64,000 bases of DNA, taken from Pseudomonas sp. PB120 (GTDB lineage Bacteria > Pseudomonadota > Gammaproteobacteria > Pseudomonadales > Pseudomonadaceae). The notes beneath the pieces are model-generated. The model did no database searches. It worked only from the letters and a program-made list of their open reading frames with translations, and was not told the DNA's origin. The stretch covers positions 1-64,000 of the forward strand of contig NZ_RWIN01000156.1 of the NCBI RefSeq assembly GCF_009761815.1, in the 5' to 3' direction. Shown piece by piece: positions 41,526-50,630 of this stretch (position 1 is the stretch's first letter; every line of letters begins with the position of its first letter). Position numbers and translations under genes: made by a program.

Positions 41526-43151
41526 TCAGAAAATATAATCAGTGGTCAGGAAACTCGAACTGCGCCCGCTGATGATCTCGCTGATCAGTTCCTTGTTGGT
41601 CTCCTGGAACTTGGTCGCCACCAACGTGCGAATCGAGAATACCCGCAGTGCATCATGGACCGAGAGCGTGCCCTCGGCGGAGTTCTTGCGACCATTGAAC
41701 GGATAGGTGTCCGGGCCACGCTGGCATTGGGCGTTGAGGTTGATGCGCCCGACCTGATTGGCGAAGGTGTCCACCAGCCGGCCGACGGCCACCGGGTTGG
41801 TGCCGAAGATGCTCAGTTGCTGGCCGAAGTCCGACTCCAGGACGTAATCAATCACCGTGTCCAGATGGCGGTAAGGCACGATCGGCACGACCGGACCGAA
41901 TTGTTCTTCCTGATAGACACGCATCTGTGGCGTCACCGGGTACAACACCGCCGGATAGAAGAATGAGGCGCGGGCTTCGCCGCCACCCGGGTTGACCACC
42001 CGTGCCCCCTTATCGACCGCATCAGCCACCAGCGAGTGCAGGTAATCGACCTTGCCCGATTCTGGCAATGGCGTCAGCGCCACGCCGCTTTCCCATGGCA
42101 TGCCGGGTTTGAGGTTGGCGAGTTTGGCGTTGAATTTTTCGATAAAGGCCTCGACCACGTCTTCATGGACGAAGAGGATTTTCAGCGCCGTGCAACGCTG
42201 GCCGTTGAATGACAGGGAGCCGGTGAGCGCTTCGCTGACGGCGTTGTCCAGATCAACCTCGGGCAACACGATGCCGGGGTTTTTCGCATCCAGGCCCAGC
42301 GCCGCGCGCAAGCGATGAGGTTTTGGGTGGAGTTTTTTCAGGTCGCTGGCGGCCTTGTTGGTGCCGATGAAGGCAAAGATATCGATCTTGCCGCTGGCCA
42401 TCAGCGCGCTGACGGTCTCGCGGCCGCTGCCGTAGATGACGTTGATCACCCCGGCCGGGAAGCTGTCGCGGAAGGCTTCCAGCAACGGCCGGATCAGCAG
42501 CACGCCGAGCTTGGCCGGTTTGAACACCACGGTGTTGCCCATGATCAGCGCCGGGATCAGCGTGGTGAAGGTTTCGTTCAGCGGGTAGTTGTAAGGGCCC
42601 ATGCACAGCGCCACGCCCAGCGGGACGCGGCGAATCTGCCCGAGCGTGTCCTGTTCCAGTTCGAAGCGGCTCGATCGGCGGTCGAGCTCCTTGAGTGCGT
42701 TGATGGTGTCGACGATGTAATCGCAAGTGCGATCGAACTCTTTCTCCGAGTCCTTGAGGTTCTTGCCGATTTCCCACATCAGCAACTTGACCACGGCTTC
42801 ACGCTGCTCGCGCATGTGCCCCAAAAAGGTTTCGACGTGCTGGATACGCTCGGCCACGCGCATTGTCGGCCACAATCCCTGGCCCCGGTCATAGGCGCGC
42901 ACGGCCGCGTCGAGGGCGGTCAATGCGGTTTCGGCGTCAAGCAGCGGAGTGCTGCCGAGAATGACTTGTTCGTCGCCATTTTCGCCCTTCAGGTACACCG
43001 GGCTGCGGACCTTGGCGAGGGGGCCGGACCAGGTCTTCAGCTCGCCATCGACCAGGTATTCCCGTTGTTCGGTCTGGCCGTCGAGGCGGTATTTCTCAGG
43101 GATGTCAGTGGCGTCAGGAAACAGGTTGCCGAGGATAGGTGCTGTGGTCAT
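41526..43151 (-). CDS. NADP-dependent glyceraldehyde-3-phosphate dehydrogenase-like (GapN)
   Basis: A 541-residue aldehyde dehydrogenase like the non-phosphorylating GapN enzymes. Motifs: GVALCMGPYNYPLNETFTT (about 180-198), VVFKPAKLG and SFNGQRCTALKILFVHED, with the catalytic Cys near 315. The segment usually written LELGGK is LGLDAKNPGIV here, so the general-base Glu position holds Asp. GapN oxidises glyceraldehyde-3-phosphate directly to 3-phosphoglycerate, giving NADPH. The ATG at 43151 has GGAG 8 bases upstream. It is a separate unit, upstream of the FUSC gene. Confidence 0.85.
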   Translation of the reverse strand: MTTAPILGNLFPDATDIPEKYRLDGQTEQREYLVDGELKTWSGPLAKVRSPVYLKGENGDEQVILGSTPLLDAETALTALDAAVRAYDRGQGLWPTMRVAERIQHVETFLGHMREQREAVVKLLMWEIGKNLKDSEKEFDRTCDYIVDTINALKELDRRSSRFELEQDTLGQIRRVPLGVALCMGPYNYPLNETFTTLIPALIMGNTVVFKPAKLGVLLIRPLLEAFRDSFPAGVINVIYGSGRETVSALMASGKIDIFAFIGTNKAASDLKKLHPKPHRLRAALGLDAKNPGIVLPEVDLDNAVSEALTGSLSFNGQRCTALKILFVHEDVVEAFIEKFNAKLANLKPGMPWESGVALTPLPESGKVDYLHSLVADAVDKGARVVNPGGGEARASFFYPAVLYPVTPQMRVYQEEQFGPVVPIVPYRHLDTVIDYVLESDFGQQLSIFGTNPVAVGRLVDTFANQVGRINLNAQCQRGPDTYPFNGRKNSAEGTLSVHDALRVFSIRTLVATKFQETNKELISEIISGRSSSFLTTDYIF

Positions 43152-43337
43152 GTCGCTACTCCATGTGATGTAAGCCATGCGCTGGCGGCTTGCAGTTCGA
43201 ATTCACTTCAAAGGTTATACGCCTTATTGGGCGGTCTTTTTAAGTGCCCTCGCTCACTAACCTGCGTTCTTTTGACCTGAGAACACACAATTGCCGATGC
43301 GGGAGGTAAACTTCGGGCTCTTAATCAAGGAGTTCAT

Positions 43338-44225
43338 ATGAGTTACTACCAGCCGGGCATTCTCGCCACCCCCGTTCCGCCTCAAGCCCGTCATATGTTC
43401 TTCGCGCTCGAATCCGTCGATGCACTGCCGGCCGCGCTTGGTCAATTGATGCAGCTGGTGGACGGGCAGTCGGCGGTGGTCGGTTTCGGTGAATCCCTGG
43501 TTAAGGCCCTCGATGGCAAGGTCGAAGGCCTGCGTGCGTTTCCGGCGCTGACCGGTGTCGGCGTCGACAACCCGTCGACCCAGCACGCTCTCTGGTGCTG
43601 GTTGCACGGCGTCGACCGTGGCGAATTGCTCAATCGCAGCCATGCCATCGAAGCCGCACTGGCGCCTGCCTTGCGCCTGGTGCAGATGAACGAAACCTTC
43701 CGCCACATGACCGGCCACGACCTGACCGGCTATGAAGACGGCACGGAAAACCCCCATGACGAAGCCGCCGTGGCGGCCGCGCTGGTGGGTGAGGGCGCTG
43801 ACGGCACGGTCGGTGGCAGTTTTGCCGCGATCCAGCAGTGGCAGCATGACCTGAAAGGCTTCCATGCGATGCCGCCCCATGAAAAGGACAACATCATGGG
43901 CCGTCGCTTGATTGATAACGAAGAAATCGACGACGCGCCGATTTCCGCTCACGTCAAACGCACCGCCCAGGAAAGCTTCGCCCCCGAGGCGTTCGTGGTC
44001 CGGCGCTCGATGCCGTGGATCGAAGGCGATCGCGCCGGCTTGATGTTCCTCGCGTTCGGCTTCTCGCTGGACGCGTTCGAGGCTCAACTGCGCCGCATGA
44101 GCGGACTGGAAGACGGCATCACCGACGGTTTGTACCGCATCAGCCGACCGATCACCGGCGGCTACTACTGGTGCCCACCGCTCAAAAACGGGCGTCTGGA
44201 CCTGCGCGCACTGAACATCGCCTGA
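43338..44225 (+). CDS. Dyp-type heme peroxidase
   Basis: A 295-residue dye-decolourising peroxidase. The GxxDG motif (LTGYEDGTENP) is near residues 131-141, and the probable proximal His is in DAPISAHVKRTAQ (about 202). MPWIEGDRAGLMFLAFG holds the conserved distal Arg. It uses heme and hydrogen peroxide; Pseudomonas relatives act on dyes and lignin-like phenols. AAGGAG lies 6 bases before the ATG. No encapsulin gene is adjacent. Followed by a REP-like repeat. Confidence 0.92.
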   Translation: MSYYQPGILATPVPPQARHMFFALESVDALPAALGQLMQLVDGQSAVVGFGESLVKALDGKVEGLRAFPALTGVGVDNPSTQHALWCWLHGVDRGELLNRSHAIEAALAPALRLVQMNETFRHMTGHDLTGYEDGTENPHDEAAVAAALVGEGADGTVGGSFAAIQQWQHDLKGFHAMPPHEKDNIMGRRLIDNEEIDDAPISAHVKRTAQESFAPEAFVVRRSMPWIEGDRAGLMFLAFGFSLDAFEAQLRRMSGLEDGITDGLYRISRPITGGYYWCPPLKNGRLDLRALNIA

Positions 44226-44230
44226 CCATC

Positions 44231-44336
44231 CCTGTAGCAGCTGCCGAGGCACGAGGCTGCGTCGGGCTTCGCAGCGGCCTCCGAGGGCGGTCCTCGGACA
44301 CGCAACGCAGCCTCGTGCCTCGACAGCTGCTACAGG
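44231..44336. repeat. REP element of a second family
   Basis: Long inverted arms CCTGTAGCAGCTG.CGAGGCACGAGGCTGCG and CGCAGCCTCGTGCCTCG.CAGCTGCTACAGG flank a GC-rich loop. It is different in sequence from the GAGCGAGC REP type elsewhere in the window. Confidence 0.85.
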
Positions 44337-44420
44337 AATCGGTGTTGGTTCGACACATCTAACCTTATTCTCAAACGGTATTTCTCAACCTCGCCATTAG
44401 AACTCTAAGATCACATCATA

Positions 44421-44436
44421 ACTCGTTATAACAAGT
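44421..44436. promoter_or_regulatory. near-perfect 16-base palindrome, GntR operator
   Basis: ACTCGTTATAACAAGT is palindromic except for one pair and matches the shape of HutC/GntR-type sites (ACTTGT-ACAAGT). It lies 9 bases before the gntR start, so autoregulation is likely; inferred from sequence. Confidence 0.6.
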
Positions 44437-44444
44437 GATCTGCC

Positions 44445-45197
44445 ATGACCGATAACGTTCTCTCCCTCAGCAGCGTCCCGCTGCACACCCAGCTGCGGGA
44501 TGTGCTCCGTGCGCGCATCCTCGACGGTGAATACCCGCAAGACAGTCAGATGCCCTCCGAAAGCGAACTCGGCGCGCTGTTCAAAGTCAGTCGCATCACC
44601 GTGCGCCAGGCCCTGGGCGATTTGCAGAAAGAAGGGCTGATTTTCAAGATCCACGGCAAAGGCACCTTCGTCTCCAAGCCCAAGACCTTTCAAAACGTCA
44701 GCACCCTGCAAGGCCTGGCCGAGTCCATGACCGGTCGCGGCTACGAAGTGATCAACCGCCTGCGCAGCTTCAAATTCATTGCCGCCGACAAACTGGTCGC
44801 CGAGCGTTTGCAGGTGGCCGAAGGCGAGACCGTGGCGCAGATCAAGCGTGTTCGCCTGATCAACCGCGAGCCGATCTCGCTGGAAATCACCTACCTGCCC
44901 AAAGCCATCGGCGAGCGTCTGGAAAAGGCTGACCTGGTCACCCGCGACATTTTCCTGATCCTCGAAAACGACTGCGGCCTGGCCCTCGGTCATGCCGACC
45001 TGGCCATCGATGCCGTGCTCGCCGACAGCGACCTGACCCAGGCACTTAATGTCGAACCCGGCTCGCCGATCATGCGCATCGAACGCCTGACCCACGATGC
45101 CAATGGCCGCCCCGTGGACTTCGAGCACCTTTATTACCGTGGCGATGCGTTCCAGTACCGCCTGCGGATCGACCGGCAAAAAGGGGAGCAGGCATGA
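44445..45197 (+). CDS. GntR-family regulator, HutC/UTRA type
   Basis: A 250-residue regulator. The N-terminal GntR winged helix (about 8-75) contains SESELGALFKVSRITVRQALGDLQKEGLIFKIHGKGTF. The UTRA effector domain follows (about 95-240; IKRVRLINREPISLEITYLP, RIERLTHDANGRPVDFEHLYYRGDAF). UTRA domains bind small metabolites. The stop overlaps the next ATG by 4 bases, tying it to the flavoprotein operon that it presumably controls through the palindrome at 44421. Effector unknown. Confidence 0.92.
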   Translation: MTDNVLSLSSVPLHTQLRDVLRARILDGEYPQDSQMPSESELGALFKVSRITVRQALGDLQKEGLIFKIHGKGTFVSKPKTFQNVSTLQGLAESMTGRGYEVINRLRSFKFIAADKLVAERLQVAEGETVAQIKRVRLINREPISLEITYLPKAIGERLEKADLVTRDIFLILENDCGLALGHADLAIDAVLADSDLTQALNVEPGSPIMRIERLTHDANGRPVDFEHLYYRGDAFQYRLRIDRQKGEQA

Positions 45198-46924
45198 GCC
45201 GAAATACACTGGAGCAGGAATACGACATCGTCGTGATCGGCGGTGGCACGGCAGGGCCGATGGCGGCGATCAAGGCCAAGGAGCGCAACCGCGATCTGCG
45301 GGTGCTGTTGATCGACAAGGCCAACGTCAAGCGCAGCGGCGCCATCAGCATGGGCATGGACGGCCTGAACAACGCGATCATTCCGGGCCACTCGACGCCG
45401 GAGCAATACACCAAGGAAATCACCATCGCCAATGACGGCATCGTCAATCAGGCAGCGGTGTATGCCTACGCCACCCACAGCTTCGAAACCATCGAGCAAC
45501 TGGACCGTTGGGGCGTGAAATTCGAGAAAGACGAAACCGGCGACTACGCGGTTAAAAAAGTCCACCACATGGGCGCCTATGTGCTGCCGATGCCGGAAGG
45601 GCACGACATCAAAAAAGTCCTGTACCGGCAATTGAAGCGGGCGCGGGTCAGCATCACCAATCGCCTGGTGTGCACGCGGTTGCTGACGGACGACGAAGGC
45701 GCGGTCAACGGCGTGATGGGCTTCGATTGCCGCACCGCCGACTTCCATGTGATCAAGGCCAAAGCCGTGATTCTGTGCTGCGGCGCGGCCGGGCGCCTGG
45801 GTTTGCCGTCTTCGGGCTACCTGATGGGCACCTACGAAAACCCGACCAACGCCGGCGACGGTTATGCCATGGCGTACCACGCCGGCGCCGAACTGGCGAA
45901 CCTCGAATGCTTCCAGATCAACCCGTTGATCAAGGATTACAACGGCCCGGCCTGCGCCTACGTCACCGGCCCGCTGGGCGGCTACACCGCGAACAACAAG
46001 GGCGAGCGCTTCATCGAGTGCGACTACTGGAGCGGCCAGATGATGTGGGAGTTCCACCAGGAGCTCGAAAGTGGCAACGGCCCGGTGTTCCTCAAACTCG
46101 ACCACCTGGCCGAGGAAACCATCCAGAACATCGAAGAAATCCTGCACAGCAACGAGCGCCCGAGTCGCGGCCAGTTCCACGCCAATCGCGGCACCGATTA
46201 CCGCACGCAGATGGTCGAGATGCACATCTCCGAAATCGGTTTTTGCAGCGGGCATTCGGCGTCGGGGGTGTGGGTCAACGAGAAGGCCGAGACCTCGGTC
46301 AAGGGCCTGTACTCGGCGGGTGACATGGCCGCCGTGCCGCACAACTACATGCTCGGCGCGTTCACCTATGGTTGGTTTGCCGGCACCAACGCGGCTGATT
46401 TTGTCGCCGGGCGCGAGTTTTCAGCGCTGGATGCCCGGCAGATCGATACGGAAAAACAACGGGTCTACGCACCGCTGGACCGCGAGCACGGGCTGCCACC
46501 GGCGCAGGTCGAGTACAAGCTGCGGCGTTTTGTGAACGACTACCTGCAACCACCGAAAGTGACCAAGAAGATGCAAATCGGCCTGCAGCGCTTCAGCGAT
46601 ATCCAGCGCGACCTCGACCAGATCAAGGCCCACAACGCCCACGAACTGATGCGCGCCATGGAAGTCAGCATGATCCGCGACTGCGCCGAAATGGCCGCCC
46701 GTGCGTCGTTATTTCGCGCTGAAAGTCGCTGGGGGCTTTACCACTATCGGGTCGATCACCCGCAGCGCAACGACAGCGACTGGTTCTGCCATTGCCACCT
46801 GAAGAAAGGTGACGACGGCCAGATGACCAGTTTCAAGAAAGCCGTCGAGCCTTACATCATCCCGCTCGATGCCGAAGAAATGCAGGCTTACGACCGACTG
46901 CGGGTCGGTGCCTTTGCCGCCTGA
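45194..46924 (+). CDS. AprA-like FAD flavoprotein (fumarate reductase fold)
   Basis: A 576-residue flavoprotein of the fumarate/APS reductase fold. The FAD dinucleotide loop VVIGGGTAGPMAAIKAKE is near residues 12-29, and the VLLIDKANVKRSGAISMGMDGLN segment resembles AprA. Later motifs LYSAGDMAA and MLGAFTYGWFAG (about 373-395) match the FAD-closing part. AprA-type proteins reduce or oxidise sulfur compounds, yet pseudomonads do not use dissimilatory sulfate reduction, so the substrate is probably different. It overlaps the gntR stop and is followed by the AprB-like ferredoxin, which would take its electrons. Confidence 0.85.
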   Translation: MSRNTLEQEYDIVVIGGGTAGPMAAIKAKERNRDLRVLLIDKANVKRSGAISMGMDGLNNAIIPGHSTPEQYTKEITIANDGIVNQAAVYAYATHSFETIEQLDRWGVKFEKDETGDYAVKKVHHMGAYVLPMPEGHDIKKVLYRQLKRARVSITNRLVCTRLLTDDEGAVNGVMGFDCRTADFHVIKAKAVILCCGAAGRLGLPSSGYLMGTYENPTNAGDGYAMAYHAGAELANLECFQINPLIKDYNGPACAYVTGPLGGYTANNKGERFIECDYWSGQMMWEFHQELESGNGPVFLKLDHLAEETIQNIEEILHSNERPSRGQFHANRGTDYRTQMVEMHISEIGFCSGHSASGVWVNEKAETSVKGLYSAGDMAAVPHNYMLGAFTYGWFAGTNAADFVAGREFSALDARQIDTEKQRVYAPLDREHGLPPAQVEYKLRRFVNDYLQPPKVTKKMQIGLQRFSDIQRDLDQIKAHNAHELMRAMEVSMIRDCAEMAARASLFRAESRWGLYHYRVDHPQRNDSDWFCHCHLKKGDDGQMTSFKKAVEPYIIPLDAEEMQAYDRLRVGAFAA

Positions 46925-46950
46925 GCATGCCCCAAGAGAGAGACCGCGAA

Positions 46951-47196
46951 ATGGCCTATCAGCCCCAGGAAATCTTCTTCCGCTCCAATGCGCCGGTCAC
47001 GGTCGACGAGGACCTGTGCATCGCCCACAAAGGCTGCACCGTGTGCGTCGACGTTTGCCCGATGGACTTGTTGGCAATCAACCCGGCCACCCAGAAAGCC
47101 TACATGGCCTTCGACGAATGCTGGTACTGCATGCCTTGTGAAAAGGACTGCCCGACCGGGGCAGTGAAAGTGGATATCCCGTACCTGCTGCGCTGA
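46951..47196 (+). CDS. AprB-like 2[4Fe-4S] ferredoxin
   Basis: An 81-residue ferredoxin with two cluster motifs: CIAHKGCTVCVDVCP (C-x5-C-x2-C-x3-C) and CWYCMPCEKDCP (C-x2-C-x2-C-x3-C), giving eight cysteines. The second motif resembles that of AprB, the electron-carrying subunit of APS reductase. AprB's longer C-terminal tail is missing. The start at 46951 is likely; an ATG at 46927 would add 8 residues. It probably transfers electrons to or from the upstream flavoprotein. Confidence 0.88.
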   Translation: MAYQPQEIFFRSNAPVTVDEDLCIAHKGCTVCVDVCPMDLLAINPATQKAYMAFDECWYCMPCEKDCPTGAVKVDIPYLLR

Positions 47197-47216
47197 AATG
47201 CAATCCCTGTAGGAGT

Positions 47217-47325
47217 GAGCCGGCTCCGGGCGGCGTTCCGACGATAGCGGTAGGACAGGTAAATAGATGTTGGATGTGCCATCGCCATCGTCGGAACGCC
47301 GCCAGGAGCAGGCTCACTCCTACAT
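47217..47325. repeat. REP doublet
   Basis: Inverted arms CTGTAGGAGTGAGCC and GGCTCACTCCTACA with inner GGCGGCGTTCCGACGAT/ATCGTCGGAACGCCGCC arms surround a spacer between the ferredoxin and transporter genes. The operon may read through it. Confidence 0.85.
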
Positions 47326-47455
47326 TGGTTTTGTGACAACCCAAAAATGCTACCCGGCAACACCGGACGCCAAATTGAAAAACACCCCTCGTTTCCCACC
47401 ACGCTCTGATCGTGGCGGAGACGAACATCCTATAAATGATTCGAGGGGATTCACC

Positions 47456-48862
47456 ATGTTATTGCGAGCAACACTGGCCGGCCTGGTACTGGCCTCATTC
47501 ACCTTGTCTGCGCAGGCAGAAACCATCCGCATTGCCATCGGCACCCAGGACACCACCATCAACTGTGCCGCCGGTGGCCTGCTGATCCGCGAGCTCGGCT
47601 TGCTGGACAAATACCTGCCCCATGACGGCCCCTACAAAGACGCCCACTACGACGTGGAGTGGAAGAACTTCACCAGCGGTGCGCCCCTGACCAACGAGAT
47701 GGTGGCCGGCAAACTCGACTTCGGCGCCATGGCCGATTTCCCGGGCGCGTTCAACGGCGTGGCGTTTGAAACGGCAGGCAAGCACAGCCTGTTTATCAGC
47801 GTGCTGTCGGGCAGCATCAAGGGCAGCGGCAACGGCATCGTCGTGCTCAGCGCTTCCGGTGTTCAATCCCTGGCCGAATTGAAAGGCAAGACCATTTCCG
47901 TGCCGTTCGCCTCGACGGCCCATGGCATGTTGTTGCGCGCCGTCGCGGCTCAGGGTTGGGACCCGCTGAAAGACGTGAACATCATCGCCCAGCCACCGGA
48001 AGTTGCTGGGTCCGCGTTGCAGGCCGGGAAAATCGATGCGCACGCCGACTTCGTGCCGTTCGCCGAGCTGTTCCCGAGCCGTGGTTTTGCTCGCAAGATC
48101 TATGACGGTTCCCAGGCCAGTGCGCCGACGTTCCACGGTGCACTGGTGGATCAGGCCTACGCGAAAAAGTACCCGGAAATCGTCGTTGCCTACCTGCGCG
48201 CGAGCCTCGAAGCCAATCAGCTGCTCGCTGCCGAACCGGAGAAATACAGCGAGTTGATCGCCAAGGTGACCGGTGTCGATGCCGAGGTGAATTACCTGTT
48301 CCACGGCCCGCTCGGCGTGCAGACCCGCGACCTGAGCTGGAAACCGGAATACCGCCAGGCCGTCGGCACGGCCATCGATACCCTCAAGCTGTTGAAGAAG
48401 GCGGATCGCGGTCTCGATCTGAACACGTTCATCGACGACCAATACATCCGCGCCGCGTTCAAGGCTTCGAACCTCGACTACACCACGCAACTGGCCAACT
48501 ACGCGCAGACGCCGCTCAAGGCCAATGATGCATCGACCGGCAAGGCCATCACCGACTTCAGTCATGTCGCCGAAATCTGGGTGCGTGGCGAGCCGAAAGT
48601 CCGACAGTACGGCTCGGCGGAGTCGGCGTTCGCGGCGTTGGCGAGCCTGAAGCAGGAAGGCAAAAACATCCGCGCGGTGTATGCCCAGGCCAGTGACAGC
48701 GGGATCAAGTTGCTGGCGGATCAGGCGTGGTTTGCCAGCGATGCGAAAGGGCGGCTCAGCGCGTTCCTGCTCAAAGGCCAGGCCCAGCAATACGCCACGG
48801 CCCAGGGCGGAAAAGTCTTCGATTTCACCGACGCCACCACCCAGGCCGTGGCTGCCCGCTAA
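47456..48862 (+). CDS. ABC transporter substrate-binding protein, NMT1/SsuA-like
   Basis: A 468-residue periplasmic protein, longer than SsuA/TauA (about 320). The signal peptide (MLLRATLAGLVLASFTLSAQA) is followed by ETIRIAIGTQDT, typical of nitrate/sulfonate/taurine-type binding proteins. GAGGGG lies 7 bases before the ATG. It is followed by permease and ATPase genes. It binds a small anion or sulfonate-like compound; the long extra C-terminal part (about 330-468) is unusual. The ligand is unknown; the redox partners suggest it is modified after uptake. Confidence 0.85.
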   Translation: MLLRATLAGLVLASFTLSAQAETIRIAIGTQDTTINCAAGGLLIRELGLLDKYLPHDGPYKDAHYDVEWKNFTSGAPLTNEMVAGKLDFGAMADFPGAFNGVAFETAGKHSLFISVLSGSIKGSGNGIVVLSASGVQSLAELKGKTISVPFASTAHGMLLRAVAAQGWDPLKDVNIIAQPPEVAGSALQAGKIDAHADFVPFAELFPSRGFARKIYDGSQASAPTFHGALVDQAYAKKYPEIVVAYLRASLEANQLLAAEPEKYSELIAKVTGVDAEVNYLFHGPLGVQTRDLSWKPEYRQAVGTAIDTLKLLKKADRGLDLNTFIDDQYIRAAFKASNLDYTTQLANYAQTPLKANDASTGKAITDFSHVAEIWVRGEPKVRQYGSAESAFAALASLKQEGKNIRAVYAQASDSGIKLLADQAWFASDAKGRLSAFLLKGQAQQYATAQGGKVFDFTDATTQAVAAR

Positions 48863-48884
48863 CCCAAGGCACAACTCGGTCAAT

Positions 48885-48977
48885 TGTGGGAGCGAGCCTG
48901 CTCGCGATGGGGCCGGATCAGTCGGCATCAATGTCGACTGACACACCGCAATCGCGAGCAGGCTCACTCCCACAGGG
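48885..48977. repeat. REP doublet
   Basis: Inverted arms TGTGGGAGCGAGCCTGCTCGCG ... CGCGAGCAGGCTCACTCCCACA in the 137-base gap between the binding-protein and permease genes. Confidence 0.85.
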
Positions 48978-48999
48978 ACCAAGGTTGAGAGGAAGTATT

Positions 49000-49782
49000 G
49001 TGTTCGGATCATTTAAGCGCTGGATTCCAAGAGCCGCTTCGCTGCTGCTCTGCCTGCTGTTCTGGCAGCTCGCCGCCAGCCACCACTGGAACCTCGGCCT
49101 GGTGACCTTCGCCAATGTGCCAACACCGGTGGCCGTGATTGAAGCGGCGCTAGGCCTTGGCGATTCCGGCAAACTCGGCCAGCACCTGAGCAGCAGCCTC
49201 AGCCGGGTCTTCGCCGGTTACCTCGCCGCCCTGATCATCGGCATCGCCTTGGGCCTGGCCATCGGCCGCTCGAAATGGGCCGAAGATTTACTGCTGCCAC
49301 CCCTGGAAGTCCTGCGTCCGATCCCGGCAGTCGCGTGGATTCCCCTGGCCATCCTCATGTTCCCGTCCTCGGAATTGTCGATGGTCTTCATCACCTTCAC
49401 CGGCGCGCTGTTCCCGATCCTGCTCAACACCGTGCATGGAGTCGAAGGCGTCGACCCCCGGCTGATCGCCTCGGCGAAAAGCCTCGGCGCCGGGCGTCGG
49501 GCGATTCTGCTGGAAGTGATTCTGCCGGGCGCCGCACCGAGCATCATCACCGGCCTCGCCATCGGCATGGGCACTTCGTGGTTCTGCCTGGTCACCGCGG
49601 AAATGATCTCCGGCCAGTACGGCATCGGCTATTACACCTGGGAGTCCTACACCATTCAGAACTACGCCGACATCGTCGTGGGCATGTTGCTGATCGGCGT
49701 GCTCGGGATGGGCAGCAGCCTGCTGATCAAACGCCTCGGCGGGCTGTTCACGCCCTGGCATCGACCACGAGGAAAAACCTGA
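49000..49782 (+). CDS. ABC transporter permease, SsuC/TauC-like
   Basis: A 260-residue inner-membrane permease with about six hydrophobic segments. The EAA-like loop is in VEGVDPRLIASAKSLGAGRRAILLEVILPGAAPSI. It starts at GTG with AGGAAG five bases upstream. Its stop overlaps the ATPase start by one base. It imports the ligand of the upstream binding protein. Confidence 0.9.
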   Translation: MFGSFKRWIPRAASLLLCLLFWQLAASHHWNLGLVTFANVPTPVAVIEAALGLGDSGKLGQHLSSSLSRVFAGYLAALIIGIALGLAIGRSKWAEDLLLPPLEVLRPIPAVAWIPLAILMFPSSELSMVFITFTGALFPILLNTVHGVEGVDPRLIASAKSLGAGRRAILLEVILPGAAPSIITGLAIGMGTSWFCLVTAEMISGQYGIGYYTWESYTIQNYADIVVGMLLIGVLGMGSSLLIKRLGGLFTPWHRPRGKT

Positions 49783-50630
49783 TGAGCGTTTTTCAACACC
49801 CTGAAGGGCGGATTGATATTCGCCAGTTGTCGATCAGCCTGGGGCAGGGCAGCGCTGCTTTCGAAGCCGTGCAAGGTCTGGATTGCCAGATCGAGCCCGG
49901 CCAGTTCGTGTGCATCCTCGGTCCGTCCGGTTGTGGCAAATCCACGTTGCTCGGCGCCCTGGCCGGCCATTTGCAACCCCGTGCCGGCAGTCTCAAGGTC
50001 GACGGCGCGGACGTGTCGGCGCCATCGCCGCAGCGTGGCATGGTGTTCCAGCATCACACGTTGTTTCCGTGGCGAACCGTGCGCGACAACGTGGCGTTCG
50101 GTCTGAAAATGCGCGGTGTCGGCAAGACCGAACGTCACAAGGCCGCCGATGAAATGCTCGCACTGGTGGGGCTGGAAGGCTTTGCCGAGCGCTGGCCGGA
50201 TCAGCTGTCCGGGGGCATGCAGCAACGGGTGGAAATCGCCCGGGTCCTGATCAATCGGCCACGACTGTTGTTGATGGACGAACCTTTCGGCGCCCTCGAT
50301 GCGTTGACCCGGTTGAACATGCAGGAGCTGCTGCTGGACATCTGGGCGCGCATTCGCACCACCGTGGTGTTCGTCACCCACGACATCGACGAGGCGCTGT
50401 TTCTCGCCGATCGGCTGCTGGTGATGAGTTCTCGTCCCGGCCGAATCATCGAAGACCTGCGCCTCGACTTCCCCCGGCCGCGCACCACCGAGCTGGTGAC
50501 CCGCCATGAATTCTCGCGCCTGAAACGCCATTGCCTCGAATTACTGCGTCACGAAGACGGTCGGCAGTTACCGCGCCTGAACCCTCTCGGACTTCCCCCT
50601 CAAAACAAACTGCCGCGATTTGCCCTATGA
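49782..50630 (+). CDS. ABC transporter ATPase, SsuB/TauB-like
   Basis: A 282-residue ATPase. Walker A GPSGCGKST, Q-loop, the signature LSGGMQQRVEIARVL and Walker B RLLLMDEPFGALD, then the switch His in VFVTHDIDEALFLADR. It belongs to the nitrate/sulfonate/taurine class. A C-terminal extension follows the core. Its TGA overlaps the HEAT gene's ATG (ATGA). It powers uptake with the upstream permease and binding protein. Confidence 0.95.
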   Translation: MSVFQHPEGRIDIRQLSISLGQGSAAFEAVQGLDCQIEPGQFVCILGPSGCGKSTLLGALAGHLQPRAGSLKVDGADVSAPSPQRGMVFQHHTLFPWRTVRDNVAFGLKMRGVGKTERHKAADEMLALVGLEGFAERWPDQLSGGMQQRVEIARVLINRPRLLLMDEPFGALDALTRLNMQELLLDIWARIRTTVVFVTHDIDEALFLADRLLVMSSRPGRIIEDLRLDFPRPRTTELVTRHEFSRLKRHCLELLRHEDGRQLPRLNPLGLPPQNKLPRFAL

